8,310 nt of DNA from Agathobacter sp. (lineage in GTDB: Bacteria > Bacillota_A > Clostridia > Lachnospirales > Lachnospiraceae), in assembly GCA_017936725.1 (NCBI GenBank), contig JAGBEZ010000027.1, positions 1-8,310 of the forward strand. Reading direction: 5' to 3'. The notes below the pieces were generated by a model that was not told where the DNA came from, did not search any database, and saw only the letters and a program-made list of their open reading frames with translations. The translations under genes and the position numbers were made by a program. This document shows, one piece after another, positions 6,966-8,310 of this stretch. Every line of letters begins with the position of its first letter. The first letter of the stretch is position 1.

Positions 6966-7841
6966 ATGGATAACATTACGTTAAAAGCATTAGCAAAGAT
7001 TAACCTCGGACTTGATGTAGTCCGCAGACGAGAGGATGGCTATCATGAAGTACGCATGATTATGCAAACCATCCATTTATATGACAAATTAGAGATTCAG
7101 AAAACCACAGAATCAGGGATTGCAATTACGTCGAATTTATCATATGTACCTACCAACGAGAATAATCTGGTGTACAAAGCGGGCAAACTTTTGATGGATG
7201 AGTTTGATATCAAGGAAGGTGTTTCCGTATATTTACAGAAGCGTATTCCCGTTGCAGCAGGTATGGCTGGAGGTAGTACGGATGCCGCAGCGATGCTTTA
7301 TGGCATGAACCAGATATTTGACTTAGGATTGTCGAGAAAAGACTTGATGGAACGCGGGGTAAAGATAGGTGCTGACGTGCCATACTGTCTGATGAGAGGG
7401 ACTGCTTTAGCAGAAGGAATTGGTGAGAAACTGACCAGTTTACCTCCTATGGTAAAATGCCCAGTCTTGATTGCAAAACCAGCGATTTCTGTTTCAACGA
7501 AGTTTGTATATGAAAACCTGAAATTAAACGAAGAAACGATACATCCAGATATCGACCAGTTGATAGTGGATATCAAAAATAAGGATTTGCATGCCATTGC
7601 AGGACACATGGGAAATGTGCTTGAAACCGTCACGATTCTAGAGTATCCAGTGATTGCGGAGATTAAGGAGCAGATGATGAAATCAGGCGCAGTAAATGCC
7701 ATGATGAGTGGAAGCGGTCCTACCGTATTTGGACTGTTTGAGGATGATGAAACGGCTCAAAAAGCATATGACGATATGGTCAAATCCGGTCTTGCAAAAC
7801 AAATATATGTAACGAGTATCTACAATAATCGAAGAGAGTAA
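6966..7841 (+). CDS. ispE: 4-diphosphocytidyl-2-C-methyl-D-erythritol kinase
   Basis: IspE phosphorylates the 2-hydroxyl of CDP-methylerythritol with ATP in the non-mevalonate (MEP) route to isoprenoid precursors; it is a cytoplasmic GHMP kinase. The 291-residue product has the family length. Motifs are AKINLGL near the N-terminus with Lys11, the ATP-binding loop PVAAGMAGGSTDAA (95-108), KIGADVPYC (133-141) with the likely catalytic base Asp137, and the third GHMP motif MSGSGPT (247-253). I chose the ATG at 6966 because AGAGGTG (6954-6960) precedes it by 5 bases and the product begins just before the conserved AKINL segment. The frame is open back to a TTG at 6939, but that codon lies at the predicted transcription start and would add nine unconserved residues. 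The next gene follows after 12 bases. Confidence 0.97.
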   Translation: MDNITLKALAKINLGLDVVRRREDGYHEVRMIMQTIHLYDKLEIQKTTESGIAITSNLSYVPTNENNLVYKAGKLLMDEFDIKEGVSVYLQKRIPVAAGMAGGSTDAAAMLYGMNQIFDLGLSRKDLMERGVKIGADVPYCLMRGTALAEGIGEKLTSLPPMVKCPVLIAKPAISVSTKFVYENLKLNEETIHPDIDQLIVDIKNKDLHAIAGHMGNVLETVTILEYPVIAEIKEQMMKSGAVNAMMSGSGPTVFGLFEDDETAQKAYDDMVKSGLAKQIYVTSIYNNRRE

Positions 7842-7853
7842 GCAGGTGATAAG

Positions 7854-8310
7854 ATGACGGAAGATTTGAAGTTAAATATGGATGCGTTTTTACCACTTCG
7901 TGATGTCGTATTTAATACGCTTCGTGAAGCAATCTTAAAAGGAGATTTAAAGCCAGGCGAACGACTGATGGAGCTTCAGCTGGCAGCTCAGCTTGGGGTA
8001 AGCCGTACGCCAATTCGTGAGGCAATTCGTATGCTTGAGCAGGAAGGTCTTGCTGTGACAGTTCCTAGAAAAGGGGCAGAGGTTGCAAAGATGACCTTAA
8101 AAGGCATGGAAGACGTACTTGAAATCCGTGAAGCGCTGGATATTTTAGCATGTCAGTTAGCATGTGAACGTATTACAGGGGAGCAGCTTACACTTTTGGA
8201 AGAAAAGAAAAAAGCGTTTGAAGTGAGCTTAAAGTCTGGCAATGTGAAAGAGATTGCAGAGACAGATGTGGCTTTCCATGACGTTATCTATGATGCAACA
8301 GGCAATCCAA
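7854..8310 (+). CDS. GntR-family (FCD-type) transcriptional regulator, 3' end beyond window
   Basis: The first 152 residues of a FadR/FCD-subfamily regulator are present, and the frame is still open at the window edge. Residues of about 14-78 form the winged helix-turn-helix, with PLRDVVFNTLREAILKG, LKPGERL and the recognition region VSRTPIREAIRMLEQEGL (49-66), a very typical GntR signature. From about 82 the all-helical FCD ligand domain begins (EDVLEIREALD), and Asp138-x3-His142 fits the first part of the FCD metal-binding set. The remaining ligands would lie past the end. The ATG at 7854 has AGGTGA (7844-7849) upstream and starts 12 bases after the ispE stop, so the two genes are almost certainly co-transcribed. 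FCD proteins usually sense small carboxylic acids; the ligand here is unknown. It is the obvious candidate to bind the palindrome at 6939-6948. Confidence 0.93.
   Translation, partial: MTEDLKLNMDAFLPLRDVVFNTLREAILKGDLKPGERLMELQLAAQLGVSRTPIREAIRMLEQEGLAVTVPRKGAEVAKMTLKGMEDVLEIREALDILACQLACERITGEQLTLLEEKKKAFEVSLKSGNVKEIAETDVAFHDVIYDATGNP

Overview
The window looks like chromosomal DNA from a low-GC anaerobic Firmicute, most likely a clostridial (Lachnospiraceae-like) species. I infer this from the AT-rich sequence with strong Shine-Dalgarno sites, the presence of a DUF3793 gene (a family I associate with Clostridia), the hydrogenase maturation gene hypF, and ispE followed by a GntR/FCD regulator. 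Every supportable gene is on the + strand. The long minus-strand frames all lie opposite hypF, the ABC genes or ispE and look like shadows.

Region 1 (34-636) is a DUF3793-family reading frame. A single in-frame TAG at 265-267 interrupts it, and the same frame continues intact on the far side with the family's conserved core. Region 2 (about 636-6869) starts with a probable promoter whose -10 TATAAT is at 662-667. It continues with hypF (carbamoyltransferase for the [NiFe]-hydrogenase cyanide ligands) and then, 28 bp later and without a visible terminator, two ABC exporter half-transporter genes that overlap by one base. The two exporter proteins have complementary deviations in their ATP-site motifs, as expected for a BmrCD/TM287-288-type heterodimer with one degenerate and one catalytic site. 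Region 3 (6870-8310) is a second transcription unit: a good promoter (TTGAAA, 16 bp, TATAAT), a GT-N2-AC palindrome at the expected transcription start, ispE (non-mevalonate isoprenoid pathway), and a GntR/FCD regulator cut off by the window end.

Most of this is ordinary core or housekeeping content. I do not see a mobile element, CRISPR array, RNA gene or new defence system. The two observations most worth following up are the in-frame amber codon in the DUF3793 gene, and the operator-like palindromes around the ispE promoter, which suggest that the downstream GntR protein controls its own operon. Bases 1-33 hold only the ribosome binding site for the first gene and no callable upstream gene.
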